Part shown: positions 1 to 11,960 of the stretch, one piece after another | Position numbering within the stretch: position 1 is the stretch's first letter | Layout of the letters: the number at the start of each line of letters is the position of its first letter | Assembly (NCBI GenBank): GCA_003439945.1 | Contig: QVRM01002781.1 | Coordinates: forward strand, 42,501-106,500 | Direction of reading: 5' to 3' | DNA from: Dermanyssus gallinae | Taxonomy: Eukaryota; Arthropoda; Arachnida; Mesostigmata; Dermanyssidae | Length of the DNA stretch: 64,000 bases | Made by a program: the position numbers and the translations under genes | Notes under the pieces: generated by a model | Told to the model about the DNA's origin: nothing | Databases searched by the model: none | Seen by the model: the letters and a program-made list of their open reading frames with translations, nothing else

Positions 1-2165
1 TGGTTATTTCGCTGCTTTCTCGGATTAACCCGGACAGGCTACAGCACGGCCCCCTTGATGAGGCAATAGCTGAAATCACCAGCGTCCTTATAAACTCAGC
101 TTCTAAATCACTTCCAAATATGCGGCGCTCTCCTCGCTGGTACGACAGTGAATGCTTTGCGCTGAGGCAAATTCTACTTAGAGCCCTCCACCAATCGTCA
201 TATGACCCAGCTGCGGCGGCTATTTACTCAATCACACGACAACATTATCGGAAGCTTCAAGACCTCAAGAGGCGGTCATTTGCTGACCATCAAGAACGCC
301 TCCTCATACTAAAAGCACAACAAGAACCCCACCTCATTATACGACAGCCTTACAACTTTACGAGCTGTCCAATCCCATCTGAAAAACTCTTGGGCCACTT
401 TCAAGCAGCTTTCACCCACGCGGATACGGTACCCCTCGAGATTCCTATTTCGTACGAGCTCGAAACTCCCGAGAGATTTTTCTCTGAGGCTCTTGATGAA
501 CCGTTTAGTCTAGACGAAGTCAATGTTGCTCTCGCTCGTATACGAAATAACAAGGCATTCGGGCCAGATCTTGTAAGGAATGAACACCTTCGGCAGGGAC
601 ATCTCCTCGTGCCTATATGGCAGTCCCTTTTTAACAGATGCCTCTCTGAGGGCGCTCTGCCAGCCAAGTGGTATGAATGCCTTCTTAAAGTAATTCCACA
701 AGGAAAAGGAGATCCTTCGGACCCTGCTGCATGGCGGCCGATATCAAAAAGAAGTTGTGCCTACAAACTACTCTCAAGCATACTGACAAGACGTCTCACG
801 GATTTTCTGACAGCACTGGGGTTTCTTCCAGATGAGCAGCATGGCTTCAGGACCGGGCGTTCCACTATCTCAGCCTGCGAAGTACTTCTCGAGCAGATCG
901 CAATCTCATTAAACCGGAAAAAACTCCCGTTGTTTGCGGTTTTTATTGATTTAAAATCAGCCTTCGACATCGCACCCCGTAACATTGTCTTAAAAAGTTG
1001 GGACAGGCCGGAGTCGGACCGCGAATGCTCACTCTACTCTGCGCACTTCTGAGGGCTAACCAAATTATCCTCGATGATGATGTGTGCGAGCATAACACGT
1101 TTGACCAGACGACTGGGTATCCGCAAGGCGACAATCTCAGCCCATTGCTATTTATAACGTTACTCAGTGATCTGCCACGCATCATGAAAGAGCGGCACTC
1201 AACGGTCATGACCCTGCTCTACGCAGATGATCTGGTAATATTCAGCAGAATCCGTACTGACCTGCAGGCTGCTCTTTGCACACTGAATGAATATTTCTCG
1301 CAGAATGGCCTCATAGTAAACGTGTCAAAAACCAAGGCTGTTAAGTTTCGGCGTGGCGGGCAACGAGCCCGCGCAGATAAACTGCGATTTCACGGTGAGC
1401 AAGTGCAGTTTGTAGAGACCTTTTGCTATCTCGGGGTAATTTTCTCGTCTCGAGGTACAACTTTTTCACAGCATGTAACTGAGCGTTGTAGAAAAGCACT
1501 TATCGCGGCAGCGGGTATCAGAAACCCAACACAGTTGTCAGTCCAGACGGCCATGACATTATTTACGCTCAAAGTGGCATCCGTAGCTGCTTACGGAATT
1601 CAAGTGACATGGAAACATCTTAGCACTTCGCAGTTATGGCAGATGGATAGGGTGAAGCCAGCCTTCTTGAAGCGAGTACTTGGCCTTCCGTCAAATTCGC
1701 GCAACAGATTAGTGTACATGCTCGCGGGTTCAGTATCATTTATTGATGAACTCGTAGACCGCTTTAATTTGCCGCAGACAGTCGCTCTGGAAACGTTTCG
1801 GCATGAGTATTCTCAAAAAGTGTCTCTAATTCCCAGAGAGTTTTATCTATCACCAGCTATGACTAACCAGGCCTGGAAGGACGCTCTCCGGCCATGTCGT
1901 CACCTCACTACTCGCTACAGTGTTCACGGATTTCATCGTCTACTATGCCGGTCTGCTGGGTTTAATGAACCCAAGGAGGACTGCAGATGCCGTCGTTGTG
2001 GCGGCCCATGTCCCCTCTACCACCTACCTGATTGTACGAAATCTGTGTCGCTTTCTCAGCTTGAGCGAGAATGCTCATAACTCATTTTACCATGTTTGTT
2101 ATATATACTATGTTCGTATTTAGATACCCAAACAGGGTGCATTTTAAATAAATAATAATATATCA
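1..2165 (+). mobile_element. LINE (APE-type non-LTR retrotransposon), 5' end outside window
   Basis: The reading frame is already open at the window edge, so the 5' part (presumably the endonuclease) lies outside. After the stop at 2080 there is a short 3' UTR with an AAACAGGGTGCATTTT motif, then an A/T-rich tail of AATAATAAT type. The same 3' UTR motif recurs inverted at 17484-17532, which supports this being the family's true 3' end. The clade is uncertain: the C-terminal zinc knuckle fits the R1/I/Tad-like group rather than RTE. Confidence 0.85.
3..2080 (+). pseudogene. LINE reverse transcriptase, one frameshift
   Basis: The enzyme would copy the element's RNA into DNA at a nicked target. 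The first frame (3-1052) carries the linker after the endonuclease and the RT fingers and palm: the AWRPIS block near 730, HGFRTGRST near 840, and motif A FIDLKSAFD near 940-972. The second frame (about 998-2080) carries the GYPQGDNLSPLLF block, the catalytic YADD at 1220-1231, a thumb region, and a C-terminal CCHC-type knuckle (C-R-C-R-R-C...H-L-P-D-C) at about 1981-2037. The frames join near 993-1000 in an A run, where one base appears to be missing. Otherwise no stop interrupts about 690 codons, so this is a fairly young copy. No RNase H domain was seen. The assignment to reverse transcriptase is secure; the clade is not. Confidence 0.9.
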
Positions 2166-2269
2166 TTGAATAAAAATACTGTTGTCTGCATAAATAAGGC
2201 TCTTTAAAATCGGTTAAAAAAGCCGACGAACTTTTTGACTTACCTAATACATGACAGTTTAGTTAAACC

Positions 2270-2560
2270 GGGGTGGGTAGCAAAGCACGCGGACGTCAAA
2301 AACGAAATGCGTACGCTAGACTGGAAACAGAATATACTTTTGTGCCTATTGCCATGGAGACACAAGGACCAATCAGCAAGGGAACCGAAGTATTTCCCAA
2401 AGGTTCCTAAGTAAGTGAATTTTGGAGCTCACGAGTGACTACAGGGAAAGTCCATTCTTGAGGCGAGCGTTGCCTCGGGCCGTTCGCAGAGGGAACGCGG
2501 CATCTACATATTTTAGGCGCCACGGAGTGAAGTAATAGTAATAATATTATTATTACTATT
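2270..2560 (+). pseudogene. R2-superfamily restriction-like endonuclease remnant (copy D)
   Basis: Split over two frames, this encodes GWVAKHADVK and then FVPIAMETQGPISKGTEVF, the end of the restriction-like endonuclease of R2/NeSL-type retroelements. It closely matches, base for base over long runs, the minus-strand copy at 13697-13950 (same GGGTGGGTAGCAAAGCACGC start and same end). It is 5'-truncated, frameshifted and followed by a TAATAGTAATAAT / ATTATTATTACTATTA inverted TAA-type tail at about 2531-2560. Confidence 0.75.
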
Positions 2561-3002
2561 AGAAGCCGCCATAGCTGTGCAGTTCTGCCGTGGTGCAGCT
2601 AGGTATTGAAAATGTAGTTCATAGAATCCGCGAGTGTTTCTTCTGTTGGGTCAGTAGGTCTGTGGGTGGTTGCACGTCACCACGTTTTCCCTGTGCCCGT
2701 CGTCGCCAGAATAGACAACAATAGCTATATAGCTTTCATAATGAGCGTGGCAAGCGACGCCTGTCATCGGGACGCAGCTAAAATCACTACACACCACCGG
2801 CCGCCATTGTTACAGTTACTGTTAGCTCTACTTCGATCTCCGTGCCTCCTGGGACACGATACGACTGCTACGTCGAGGTGGCAAGGCTTTATATGGCTGG
2901 GTCGTTGCTTCGAGGATTAGTAGGGATGAATGTTCGCTTTGATCTCGCTCTGCTGCGTCTTGCCCTTCGACATTGCTGTTTTCTAGGCACTTTTTCCTTC
3001 TT

Positions 3003-3033
<31 letters not shown>

Positions 3034-6000
3034 ATTTCACTGCGAGGCACTAACATGAGGTACATCTATATATTTATCTAACTCTAGGGTGGTCTTCATT
3101 TTATTTTTGATTTGCCAGTGCGTGAACTGCCTTTTTCTCTCTATTTTCGGGCATTCTCACTCACTTCCAATACACCTCTCTATCTGTTTCAACCTTTTGT
3201 CGCTTTTATATCACCCGCCTTTGCCTGGTCGCATCGCGTGATCGCACCGACCCAATCAGTTAGCGCGTTCACAGCGATTCGCCCCCCCTCCTGCAGGATC
3301 TGTCTAATGTGTGTGTATGTGGAAAGGGAGGGGGGGGGGGCGAGGTACGGAACCTTGCGAGGGAGACTTGAGCATTCTGCATGCAATACTGCATTACTAC
3401 TTCTACTACTACTACTACTACTTCTGCCGTTGATGTTGCTTGTGCTACCGCACTTGCAGAATTTTCTGCAATTTCATCAGGGGAGTGGGGGCGGCGGGGT
3501 CGATACAAACAGAGCTCCCCCGCATTGCCCGCACGGCGCCGACAACAATCCCAACAAGAGGTCAGGGTTACAACAATTTCTGATACATCGACTTCTTTCG
3601 AAAGTCCCGGCTGCAAGCGAGCAATTGCCGTCAGGCTCAATGCAATTGGTATGCCGTTAGCGCCGTTAACCCACAGCAGCAGCAACAAAAATAATAGCAA
3701 CTAGAATCAATAAGTATATGATAATAATGGTATCAACTTTAACAGATAATTACATCAACGTAACAGCAGCAACAACAACAACGGCCGCTAGCTGCATAGA
3801 ATAGGAACCGTTCGGAAGTTAGCTTTTCTCCTCAGCTTCAGTGTTTGCGACGCGCAAGGTCTGCGGCTAGCAGCGTATCAGGGCGTATCTACATCCGTAT
3901 ATCGAATCGTCGGCCGGTCAGCCAGCCGTTTAGTGAATCTTCTTTCCGTTTGTACTTTAGTTAGTGATGAAATACTAGAATGTGCGGTGGTATATCGTTG
4001 ACTAACAGGTGACTGCATCGATCGCCGAGTTTGCGTTCCACCTAAACATATATGTGTAAACGTTATATGAATATATATATACATATATATATATATACAT
4101 ACACAATTGTTATCACTCAGTTATGAGTTAAACAAAATTGTAAATATATATATACATTCTCTACACAATGAAAAGTCGCTTTCTTGTTCTGCAGAAGCGC
4201 ATGGTGCACTACACGTGTCTTCAATACCACCACTATATATATATTTCTCGCTGGTAATCACGTCAGATGTGAGGCTAGTCAAGTGTGAATTGCCAAATAT
4301 ATGCGATGCGCTTGTAAATTGTGTGCAACAGCGTCGACTGTCAAATGTGCATTAAAGTCCACGACAAAAATATTTTTCCAGCGTGGAAGGCCATGATCAA
4401 TCTATCATTTGAAATTTTTTTATTACGAAAACTATTGGATCATCGCACACAGGCCCGGAAACAGCACAATCTTCGCTGCCGAGGCAGATAGTCTTTCGTG
4501 ATAAGGAAAATGCTTTATGTGCACATGTACAAGATTATCAGTTTGGATTAATAAAAATAATTATTTATATATAGTAGGCAACTTGGTCGTTGTGACGGAA
4601 CGTCTTCGATATGATATGGGATGCAATACGAAGATGTTATACGTTTGGAGAAAACTTAATTGAATGGAATCCCTTACATATGCAGTAGTACAAATCTAAA
4701 ACACGAAAACAACACAATTTAGGATGAATAAATTATTGCCCGATACACGATTTGACGACTGACATCTCTCGATCAAAGCCAATATAGCAACATTGTCGTT
4801 TATTCACTGCTTTTATTCCGCTCCGCCTTTTCTCCCTTTATTTGCAGAAAAGGTGTTTCCAATCTATTCTTTCTTAGACTCTTCCTTTCTATAATGGTGT
4901 TTAGTCAGAAACTTGGTGCCTTCATTTCTGATCCGTCTTTCGCGATTTTACTGCTATGAAACCACAAGTAATACGAGTATATATACTATAAGTATGAGTA
5001 AATGTACCGCGCACTGTCAATCTTATACTGCGTACTCCACTCCGCGTCCCTAGTTAGAGGGCAAGCCATTGCTAGACGCAGGATGCACTGTACAGTAAAC
5101 TGCAGAACTCAATCCTTACCGTTCAGATTGCAGAAATTGTGCCCGCTCGTTGTAAAATATCTATAAATTAGGCGGCTGCAAAGAGCGCGTTTTTTTCTTG
5201 ATAAGCATAAGTAACTTTGGCACTTTTGCAAAAACTGTACTAATTTACACTCGAAATTTAGTACACTTAATTTATTATACACAAATTTATTTCACCAGAA
5301 ATTGGTAGATGCTGCATAAAATTCATATCGGCTAATAACATCTTTCACTACTGCATGCGTTGAACCAGCTTCTATTTCCTTGCATTGCAGTATGTGGTAT
5401 CGGTCAATATTACATGTGCCACAACGTTTACATACACAGTCTTCAATTTCAAAACAGTACCCTTTTAGGCATATATATATTGGTGGAAGCCATGCCAGGA
5501 AAGTCTAGAGAGTATGCGTCTGTTTGCTTGCATTCCCCGCCTCCAACGGTCTGTCGTGAATGCGGGACCTTAATTTACTATCAACAAAATAAACGTTTAC
5601 GTTCTATTGAAGCTATCTTTCTGGCTAATTTTGCTCTCTTAGTAGATGTGTCTTACTGAGCTTGTCTTGCAGGCCTCAGTTGCGGCGCTAAAATAAGGTG
5701 CAAACAAAAGCATCCTTCGTTTAGATTGTGCTTGCGGCTGTTCCAGTGGAAAAGCGCGTACTAACTACGTCCAAGACAATCATCAAGGCTACAAGACGGC
5801 GAAGTCGCTAAATAAGGAGGAGGAGTATGTTGCCGCAGGTCATGCACTACTCTAGTTGATTCACAATCACGTGCGGAGTAAGCAATTGATTATATATGCA
5901 TGTCTATGTGAACATGCGTGTAAACACCCTCATACTGTGCTGTGACGTCTAGGCCAGTGTAGTTGAAAGAAATTCACAACGTTGTCTAATTTTTCGCTAT

Positions 6001-6655
6001 TTTTATAGCTGGACTGGCTTGAGCCACCGTTTGACAAAGCTCGACTTCGACGACATGATGATAAGCCACAAGTCAATTCTCGCCTCGGGGAGCAATTCGA
6101 AGTGAGGTTTCTGTTGCGTAACCGTTATTGCTGTCACGCTACGACTGCGAGGGATAACGCCTATTATCTGCATTTGCCAGGTCCAGCGGAGAATCATTCT
6201 TTATCAAGGGATTGTTTACCTCTTATAGAACCGCCTCCTACAGAGTATTAGATTTTACAATCAGATGGATAGTAGTTGTTCGTTAATCTAGTTACCTAGC
6301 AAACTGTCAATGCCCCAAAATCATTTAGCACATCAAACTTAGCAGCGATTTGCAAATATTTTTCAAAAACAATTCTAGTTTTGCTAAAATAGTACCTGTC
6401 TTTGTGACAGAATCGCATTCACACGTAAATCCTGTTAGGTCGAAAAAAAGCATAGTACTCTGTAGCGTAGTGCCTAATGCCCTGTACAATAGTATCTAAC
6501 ATAATAAAAGCAGATAGTGCTGCCTCGGCGATGTGCGTGCATAATCTTAGATCAGCAAAACTAACGTTTGGGACATTGATCAAATCTGCGCATTTAGGTA
6601 TATAAATGGCTATTTGTTTAGCGCACATAATTCTGACTGAGTCAACTGAGCCTTC
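2561..6655. other. Unassigned stretch with simple repeats
   Basis: No supported gene is visible. It contains a (TC)n tract at 3003-3030, a G run near 3331-3340, a (CTA)n tract at about 3396-3424, CAGCAGCAACAA-type runs near 3673-3700 and 3765-3782, and short (TA)n tracts near 4066-4096. Reading frames up to 182 codons (3112-3660, plus) cross these repeats, overlap equally long frames on the other strand and show no domain, so they are not called. The 3.8-6.6 kb part is AT-rich with no recognised repeat. Confidence 0.5.
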
Positions 6656-6659
6656 TGGA

Positions 6660-6800
6660 CTGTTAACATGTCGTCTTTTGTTGCACCCGGACGGGGCTAA
6701 ACTTGCCTTCTACTTGACTCAGATCCAGACAAGCAATGGCGACTTCCAGTCCTACCTGTTCAGGATCGGGCAGGTTATCGACTCGGGCGGAGAAAAAGGG
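6660..6800 (+). pseudogene. LINE C-terminal fragment (R1/I-like)
   Basis: A frame here reads AFYLTQIQTSNGDFQSYLFRIG, split in the original by ordinary codons. It resembles the region just before the terminal zinc knuckle of R1/I-clade elements (pattern LTQ.LTGHG.F..YL.R.G). The cysteine block that should follow is lost, apparently to a frameshift. A GC-rich stretch with a 17-19 base C run (about 6823-6841) follows and may be the element's UTR. This is a short match with moderate support. Confidence 0.5.
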
Positions 6801-7284
6801 GAGGGCTAACCCCTAAGGTGCCTCCCCCCCCCCCCCCCCTCCCGTGGTCCCCGGATAACACACCCCCCCTGAGTAGCAGACTCGCCCCCTCCCATGTCTC
6901 TTTGATGAGATGTGCAAGCAATCCTCAGTCAAGTCGGAGGACGAGGCCATGACCGGTGTATATAGTGGGCCGAAGCCCTACACTACCGGCCCACTCTTGC
7001 AGGAAACTTCCCTGCCGTGGTGACCGTGTGTGTAACCGCATTTTTCAGTTGGCCCTCTGAAAACAACAAAAGAAATGCTATGTCTCTAGGGGCAGTGTTG
7101 AATGTCGATTTAGAACAATGAAAGCCGCATAAACCGGTAGTTTCTTTTTCGCTTATTTCGTCCGATAGAACCCAGCACGCTGTTGTTGTTGATCGCTTCT
7201 TCTCGACATAAGCCATGCAGCTCCATCGATCGAAAAGATTCTGGTAGAGTTAGTATGTTGACGAGAAGATTAGTGATGATGCTG
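6801..7284. other. Unassigned; C-run and GC-rich segment
   Basis: The stretch holds the C homopolymer near 6823-6841, a second C run near 6863, and the self-complementary TAGTGGGCCGAAG / CACTACCGGCCCAC segment near 6964-6995. No gene is supported. Confidence 0.4.
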
Positions 7285-7480
7285 GACACCGTTTTTTGTA
7301 GATAAAACCCCTATTTGCAATCGGTTGCTCAGGATTACCCTTAAGAGGCACACATACATTTTGCCTGGTTGAGCTCCGTCAGGTAGGCATCTGCTAAAGA
7401 GGGTCTGCGACGGGGGACTGAAAAGGTTGGAATATTTTGTTGCGCCAGTAGGATTAGGCGTTGCTCCTTTTGGGCCCACA
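7285..7480 (-). pseudogene. LINE reverse transcriptase fragment
   Basis: On the minus strand the frame gives LFSRCLPDGAQPGKMYVCLL. This aligns with LFNRCLSEGALPAKWYECLL of the LINE at 1-2165, in the RT region before motif A. It is a short, diverged relic of the same or a sister family, truncated at both ends. Confidence 0.6.
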
Positions 7481-7583
7481 AAAGCTCTCTTTTTAACATC
7501 CTGAAAATGTCTGTAGTGCTTTTTGATATTAAGTTAAAAAAAAGAAACAAGCCAGCCAGCGCTTAAGGAAACTTGATATAAAG

Positions 7584-7637
7584 TGTCAAGGACATGCATA
7601 TGTACTGCTATGCCTAAGCGCATAGCAGTCCTTGTTG
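7584..7637. repeat. Imperfect inverted repeat (hairpin)
   Basis: The inner stem is ACTGCTATGC (7604-7613) against GCATAGCAGT (7620-7629) with a 6-base loop. An outer stem GTCAAGGAC pairs with GTCCTTGTTGAC across a 3-base bulge. The 5' arm is longer by about 10 bases, which argues against a microRNA precursor; a fold-back element relic is as likely. Confidence 0.5.
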
Positions 7638-7639
7638 AC

Positions 7640-8790
7640 CCACTGTGGTGACTGTCGTAGCTGTTGCCACGCAAACTGAAACAGCAAACTGCTAAGTTGT
7701 AAGCTGCGAGATGAACTTCTTTGGGTCCAGGCGCTTACCCTTGCCACTCCACCAATTGTCGTGGTCAGGGATCGTATTTACTTTACGCTTAATGAGGACA
7801 GGAACATGCTTATCTAGGCCAGTGAGCCGCAGATTAAACTTTTGTAGACAAAACAGGTGGGTGGCGCCGAGCAAATGAAGATGTCGATCTTTGAACAGCC
7901 CACCCTTCCGGGTGCGCCTAAATGTTTCATTGGCATAATAATTAGCCGCGTGTCGTTCAAGGGCATCTTGTCAACAGTCAACCAGCTTTTCAATTCCTCT
8001 TCTATACAAGTCGTATTTCCTATAGACAAAGTTGTGTTTAACCTAATTTTAGACGTCTTTGAGAGACTTTAATTTTTTCTCCGTCAAAGATGATGGCGCA
8101 CTAAGTTTCTAGCCCAGGTGTTATAATCTCGTTTGGATCAAATTTGTTTGAACTCGTTGGAGGCGTTGACACTGGAGATCTGTGTTGATCGTGTATAAAA
8201 AATATTAAAGAACACGATGCCTCTGACATCTCACTAACAACACAACACACTCTGTTGCATTCGTGTCGAAGACATTGTTTTTCGCAGGATACCAACTGAT
8301 CCAAAAGCGAAGCTAGACGGTGGCGATTAAGTATAGAAGTGCAGACGCGCATGCGCTTCAATTAGTTGGCGTGGCTCAGTTTGTTTTTAATTAACTTACA
8401 GAGCTGTAAAGCTATTCCAAGTTTTTTGAGCACCCGGACAAAGCTTGTTTGGTCAACCTCAATTTCTCAAAAAACAACAAAGCTTTCGGCGCTAAAGCAA
8501 AGCTTACTGGTTGAGGTAGTCAAGGTGTTGTTTTATTAGAAACGCCTCATTATTCTCCATGCTGATGTTGCTTAGAGGACGCTGCAAACGACCAAAACGA
8601 GTGGATACAAAAATGGCAAGAAATTTTGCATCAACCAAGCATATATACTCTATGTTGTAGATTGAACATTGATTTTCGTATATTCTGTGCAAAAGGGAGG
8701 GCTTTGCAAACGAGAAAAAGTCCAGAAATTGGGTAACTGGGGCCCGTAGAAATCAATATCTTCGCGCTTTCCGTTTAGCTTACGCCTGGT
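7640..8790. other. Unassigned stretch
   Basis: Frames of 60-86 codons occur on both strands with no recognisable domain, for example 7857-8072 plus and 8101-8361 minus. No dispersed repeat shared with the rest of the window was spotted. Confidence 0.4.
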
Positions 8791-8820
8791 GTATATATAT
8801 ATATATATATATAAATATAT
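8791..8820. repeat. (TA)n microsatellite
   Basis: A TA dinucleotide run directly precedes duplicated block A. Confidence 0.9.
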
Positions 8821-9330
8821 AGTATTCTGAGTTTTACAAGCTCATTTGCCAACGCAGACAGGCTTATTTTCAGAAACATATTTTGAGTTGCTAGAAAAGC
8901 ATTTTAGCCCATGAACAAATATTTTATTATTAGTGCAAATGCATATGAGGCTCAACACAAATAGAATTTGTGAAATTGCTTGGGCAGATGTCACTTTCGA
9001 GCACTTCTCGTCCCAGCACTCGCTGGTTTTAGTTGCGGAGGGCCTTGATAAGCCGGTTGCCATTCTTGTTCGGCTTCGTTGCCTCTATCAAACGCTTTGT
9101 CAATTTACGACGAAATAGCACAGACTTGCCCTCTCTGAATTATATCTTCGGCTGATTCGGTCATTTTATCATTCGTAGCCCAGCCGGCGTTTCAGGCGTC
9201 CAACTAACCCAGTGGCATCAAGACAACGATCTCGAATGCCATGCACCACCGTCTCTAGTAGCCACCAGATACAATTTTAATGCTTTTTCCGCCTTCTCGA
9301 CACGTTGGCTGTATACTGCCCTATCCTCTT
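8815..9330 (+). repeat. Duplicated block A, copy 1
   Basis: It aligns with 17935-18440 in the same orientation. Both read AAATGCATATGA, TTTACGACGAAAT, then CCAACTAACC, AGACAACGATCTCG and ATGCACCACCGTCTC in the same order and spacing. Divergence is clear but continuous, which fits an old duplication or a low-copy repeat. No coding function is recognised. Confidence 0.8.
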
Positions 9331-9491
9331 CTTCTCTTTCGCTCAATATATTTACAAATGCAGGGTGCCAAAGCAAAATTTGGCCAGTTTCGGAAGGTTA
9401 GGTGATTTTCTTTAGCTAAAGGACGGTAATGCACAATATAACAGTGCAGATTATTTTTTGCTATATCGATGTGGCTGGCTGGACAATCCTT

Positions 9492-9652
9492 TCGGGGCTG
9501 ACTCTCAGCCAAGATTTAATTGCTTTTCGCACTGTTTCATAGACGGACCCCCATAAATACAAATGTGCAACGGTGGGGCTCGAACCCGCGCACCTATGTG
9601 TCTCTTCCGGTCGCGAGGCGCAGACGCATGCTACCACGCCACCAAGCTCGAC
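9492..9652 (-). mobile_element. tRNA-headed SINE, copy 1
   Basis: Read on the minus strand, it starts GTCGAGCTTGGTGGCGTGGT (tRNA-like A box) and has the B box GGTTCGAGCCC about 60 bases on. It then has a tail with CACATTTGTATTTATGGGGG and ends TGGCTGAGAGTCAGCCCC. The body is shared with 12660-12831, 20146-20315, 22849-23011 and 35853-36035, and in part with 9958-10055. The RNA polymerase III promoter role of the two boxes is established for tRNA-derived SINEs. Confidence 0.85.
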
Positions 9653-9957
9653 GGCCAGACAATATTTCACAAAAAGCAAGATTGTAAGACAATGAGTAGT
9701 TCAGAAGAAAAATTCATAAACATTCTGGTTCTGATGTATTCGGAAATAAACATTCAGCGTGTTTGGAGCAAGAAGTAGGGGCAATAGTCGTAATCACAAG
9801 ACCAAACGCATTTTAGGAAATCATGTCCAGTTAATCATATCCGTAAAAAAATTTGAATTTTACTGTCACTTCTAAACAAAACATTTACCCCACCGTTTTA
9901 TGAAAAAAACGCCTATTTTTACGAAGTCAACGACCTCCAAAAGTCTGGTCTAAATTA
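9653..9957. other. Unassigned spacer
   Basis: AT-rich. A short segment near 9870-9895 (CTTCTAAACAAAAC) resembles the interior of the long-TIR element at 26751-27317. Nothing else was recognised. Confidence 0.35.
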
Positions 9958-10055
9958 TTTGGGCTGACTTTCAGTAAACATTTAACGTCCACGGATTTGC
10001 TTTTGCATAGCTTCGGTAGACGGACCTTATACAAAGTCCGGTCTGGGGTTTGATA
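9958..10055 (-). mobile_element. tRNA-headed SINE, partial copy
   Basis: It carries the SINE's 3' half (GGGCTGACTTTCAG, then AACGTCCACGGATTTGCTTT, then TAGACGGACC) but only a decayed B-box region (TCTGGGGTTTGAT). The tRNA head is missing. Confidence 0.65.
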
Positions 10056-10072
10056 CTTTATATATATATATA

Positions 10073-10227
10073 CAGGGTGTGACAAAAAAAATTGAAGCAC
10101 GATATGTGGAATTGTAGAGCTCGTTAAAGCAAATGTTTTTTCTTATGGAACATGGTCTCTGAGAAGTCTTGTTTTGGAGTGAGAGTGAAATTACTACAAT
10201 TTGTAACACTGGTGTTTTTGCCCAACA
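10073..10227. mobile_element. Fragment of a TA-targeting DNA element related to the MITE at 50930
   Basis: It begins at TA with CAGGGTGTGACA and shares GTAGAGCTCGTTAAAGCAAA and GAACATGGTCTCT with 50930-51038. Its far terminus is not present: similarity stops near 10150 and a mariner begins at 10230. It may be a longer, less deleted relative of that 109 bp MITE. Confidence 0.6.
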
Positions 10228-10229
10228 TA

Positions 10230-11452
10230 CGAGGTATGTTCAAAAAGTATCGCGACTTTTGTGTTTTTTCAAAAATTATTCATTTATTCATGAATATCTA
10301 TTTTGTCCCCTTCAAAGTAATCCCCATGAGATATTATACACTTGTGCCAACGGTTTTTCCAATCTTCGAAGCACTTCAAAAAACCATTTTTTATCTTGTT
10401 CAGCTCCTCCTTCGATGCCGTCTTTATCTCGTCAAGCGTAGCGTAACGTCGTCCTTTCATGGGCCTCTTCAGTTTAGGGAACAAGAAAAAGTCACAGGGG
10501 GCCAGATCTGGGGAATACGGTGGCTGCGGCATCATTAGTGTGTTGTTTTTGGCCAAAAACTCGCGCACAAACAACGATGTGTGAGCAGGGGCGTTATCGT
10601 GGTGCAAAAGCCAATTTTTGTTCTTCCACAAATCCGGGCGTTTCTGGCGGATTGCTTCGCGCAAATTGCGCATAACTTGCAGGTAATATTCCTTATTGAC
10701 CGTTCTACCCTGTGGCAAGAACTCATGATGCACCACGCCCCTGCAATCGAAGAAAACTGTCAGCAAAACTTTCACATTCGACCGAACTTGGCGCGCTTTT
10801 TTCGGTCTTGGTTCGTGCGGCAGCTTCCATTGAGATGATTGAGCTTTGGTTTCCACGTCATAACCATAAACCCACGATTCGTCACCAGTTATGACCCTCT
10901 GGAGCAAATTTGGGTCGTCGCGGACAGAGTCCAACATCTCATTAGCAATGTTCATGCGATGCTGTTTTTGGTCGCAATTGAGCAATTTTGGTACGAATTT
11001 CGCGGCGACCCGTCTCATGCCCAAATCATTGATAAAAATCGAATGGCACGAGCCAATCGATATGTTTAGGTCCTCAGCAACTTCTCTAACGGTGATTCGA
11101 CGATTGGCCAATACCATTTTCTCCACTTCATTAATTTTTTCGTCTGTTGTTGAAGTGCTCGGGCGTCCGGCACGCTCTTCGTCGTTCACATCTTCTCCGC
11201 ATCCGCGCACTTAATTTCGTTTTTCACACAAAATTTGATACAGGTTCTTTGATCCATTTTTTGAATAGGTAAAAATCGAAGACGATCCAAAACACGTGCA
11301 AGCAAAGCAGCTGTCAACAATTAAGTGAACATTCAAAATGGCCGAGCTTGTCGGCATAAGTGAGAGACATGAGTACCAACATAACGCCACAAAAAATCGA
11401 AATTCGAATATACGTAACCCGCAAAAATTCAATAGTCGCAAAACACACCTCG
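10230..11452 (-). mobile_element. mariner transposon, full length with TIRs
   Basis: The ends are inverted: CGAGGTATGTTCAAAAAGT at 10230 and, on the other strand, CGAGGTGTGTTTTGCGACT ending at 11452. Each end is flanked by TA (10228-10229 and 11453-11454), the expected mariner target duplication. The length of 1223 bp is typical for the superfamily. The TIRs are imperfect and the transposase is damaged at its N-terminus, so the copy is probably immobile by itself. Confidence 0.9.
10284..11210 (-). pseudogene. mariner transposase, N-terminal lesion
   Basis: This is a cut-and-paste transposase of the IS630/Tc1/mariner group. The 308-codon open frame carries the mariner linker FVPKLL at residues 72-77 and the DD34D triad: D110 in GDESW, D205 in HHDNAPAH and D240 in SPDLAPCD. 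Upstream, in another frame, MDQRTCIKFCVKNEIK (about 11258-11210) is the start of the helix-turn-helix DNA-binding domain. Most of that domain's following segment is missing and the frames do not join, so an internal deletion with frameshift is inferred. The catalytic core is otherwise unbroken, which makes this one of the better preserved transposases here. It differs in sequence and TIR from the three irritans-like copies. Confidence 0.9.
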
Positions 11453-11454
11453 TA

Positions 11455-11960
11455 GGAGCACAAAATGTGCTCCATCTGAAGAATATACAAGGCCGGTCAG
11501 AAAACGCCCTACGGTCGCTTAGAAGAGAATTTGCCAAAAATGTAGTTCTTTATTAGCGTTCACGTCAAATACTTCAAAATAATAACCCTACAACCACTCA
11601 AAACGGACATATGCGCAATGCGCAATTCATGGCGATCATTTTGGTACCAAACATATGTCAATGCGAGCTGTGGTTGCGGAGTAATTACGATTATTCGGCG
11701 GGATGTCCAGATTAAGTGCATGTAAAATGACTGTGTGGCGACGTTCACCACCGCCGACGTGTCGCGCGACAGCCGCAGCGCGTTACTTTTCTTATTTACT
11801 ATTACATAAAGGGGGAGTATATATATATATATATATAACTTCAGATGAATAACATTACTGAATACGCACGAGATTCTTCCAACGAGCCCGCTATCCACAT
11901 AGCGCTACCACATATAGATACCTGCATAGATACACAGAGAGGTATACAGATACGGAAAAC
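11455..11960. other. Unassigned stretch with (TA)n at 11815-11838
   Basis: No gene was recognised. GGAGCACAAAATGTGCTCC at 11455-11473 is a perfect palindrome directly outside the mariner end. A (TA)n tract lies at 11815-11838. Confidence 0.4.

Noticed and set aside
3112..3704. Overlapping frames of 107-182 codons
   Set aside because: Three frames on two strands cross (CTA)n and G runs; composition follows the repeats and no domain is seen.
7584..7637. microRNA precursor
   Set aside because: The arms are strongly asymmetric and the stem is interrupted by a large one-sided loop.
10535..11214. Several plus-strand frames of 60-107 codons
   Set aside because: They are antisense shadows of the mariner transposase on the minus strand.
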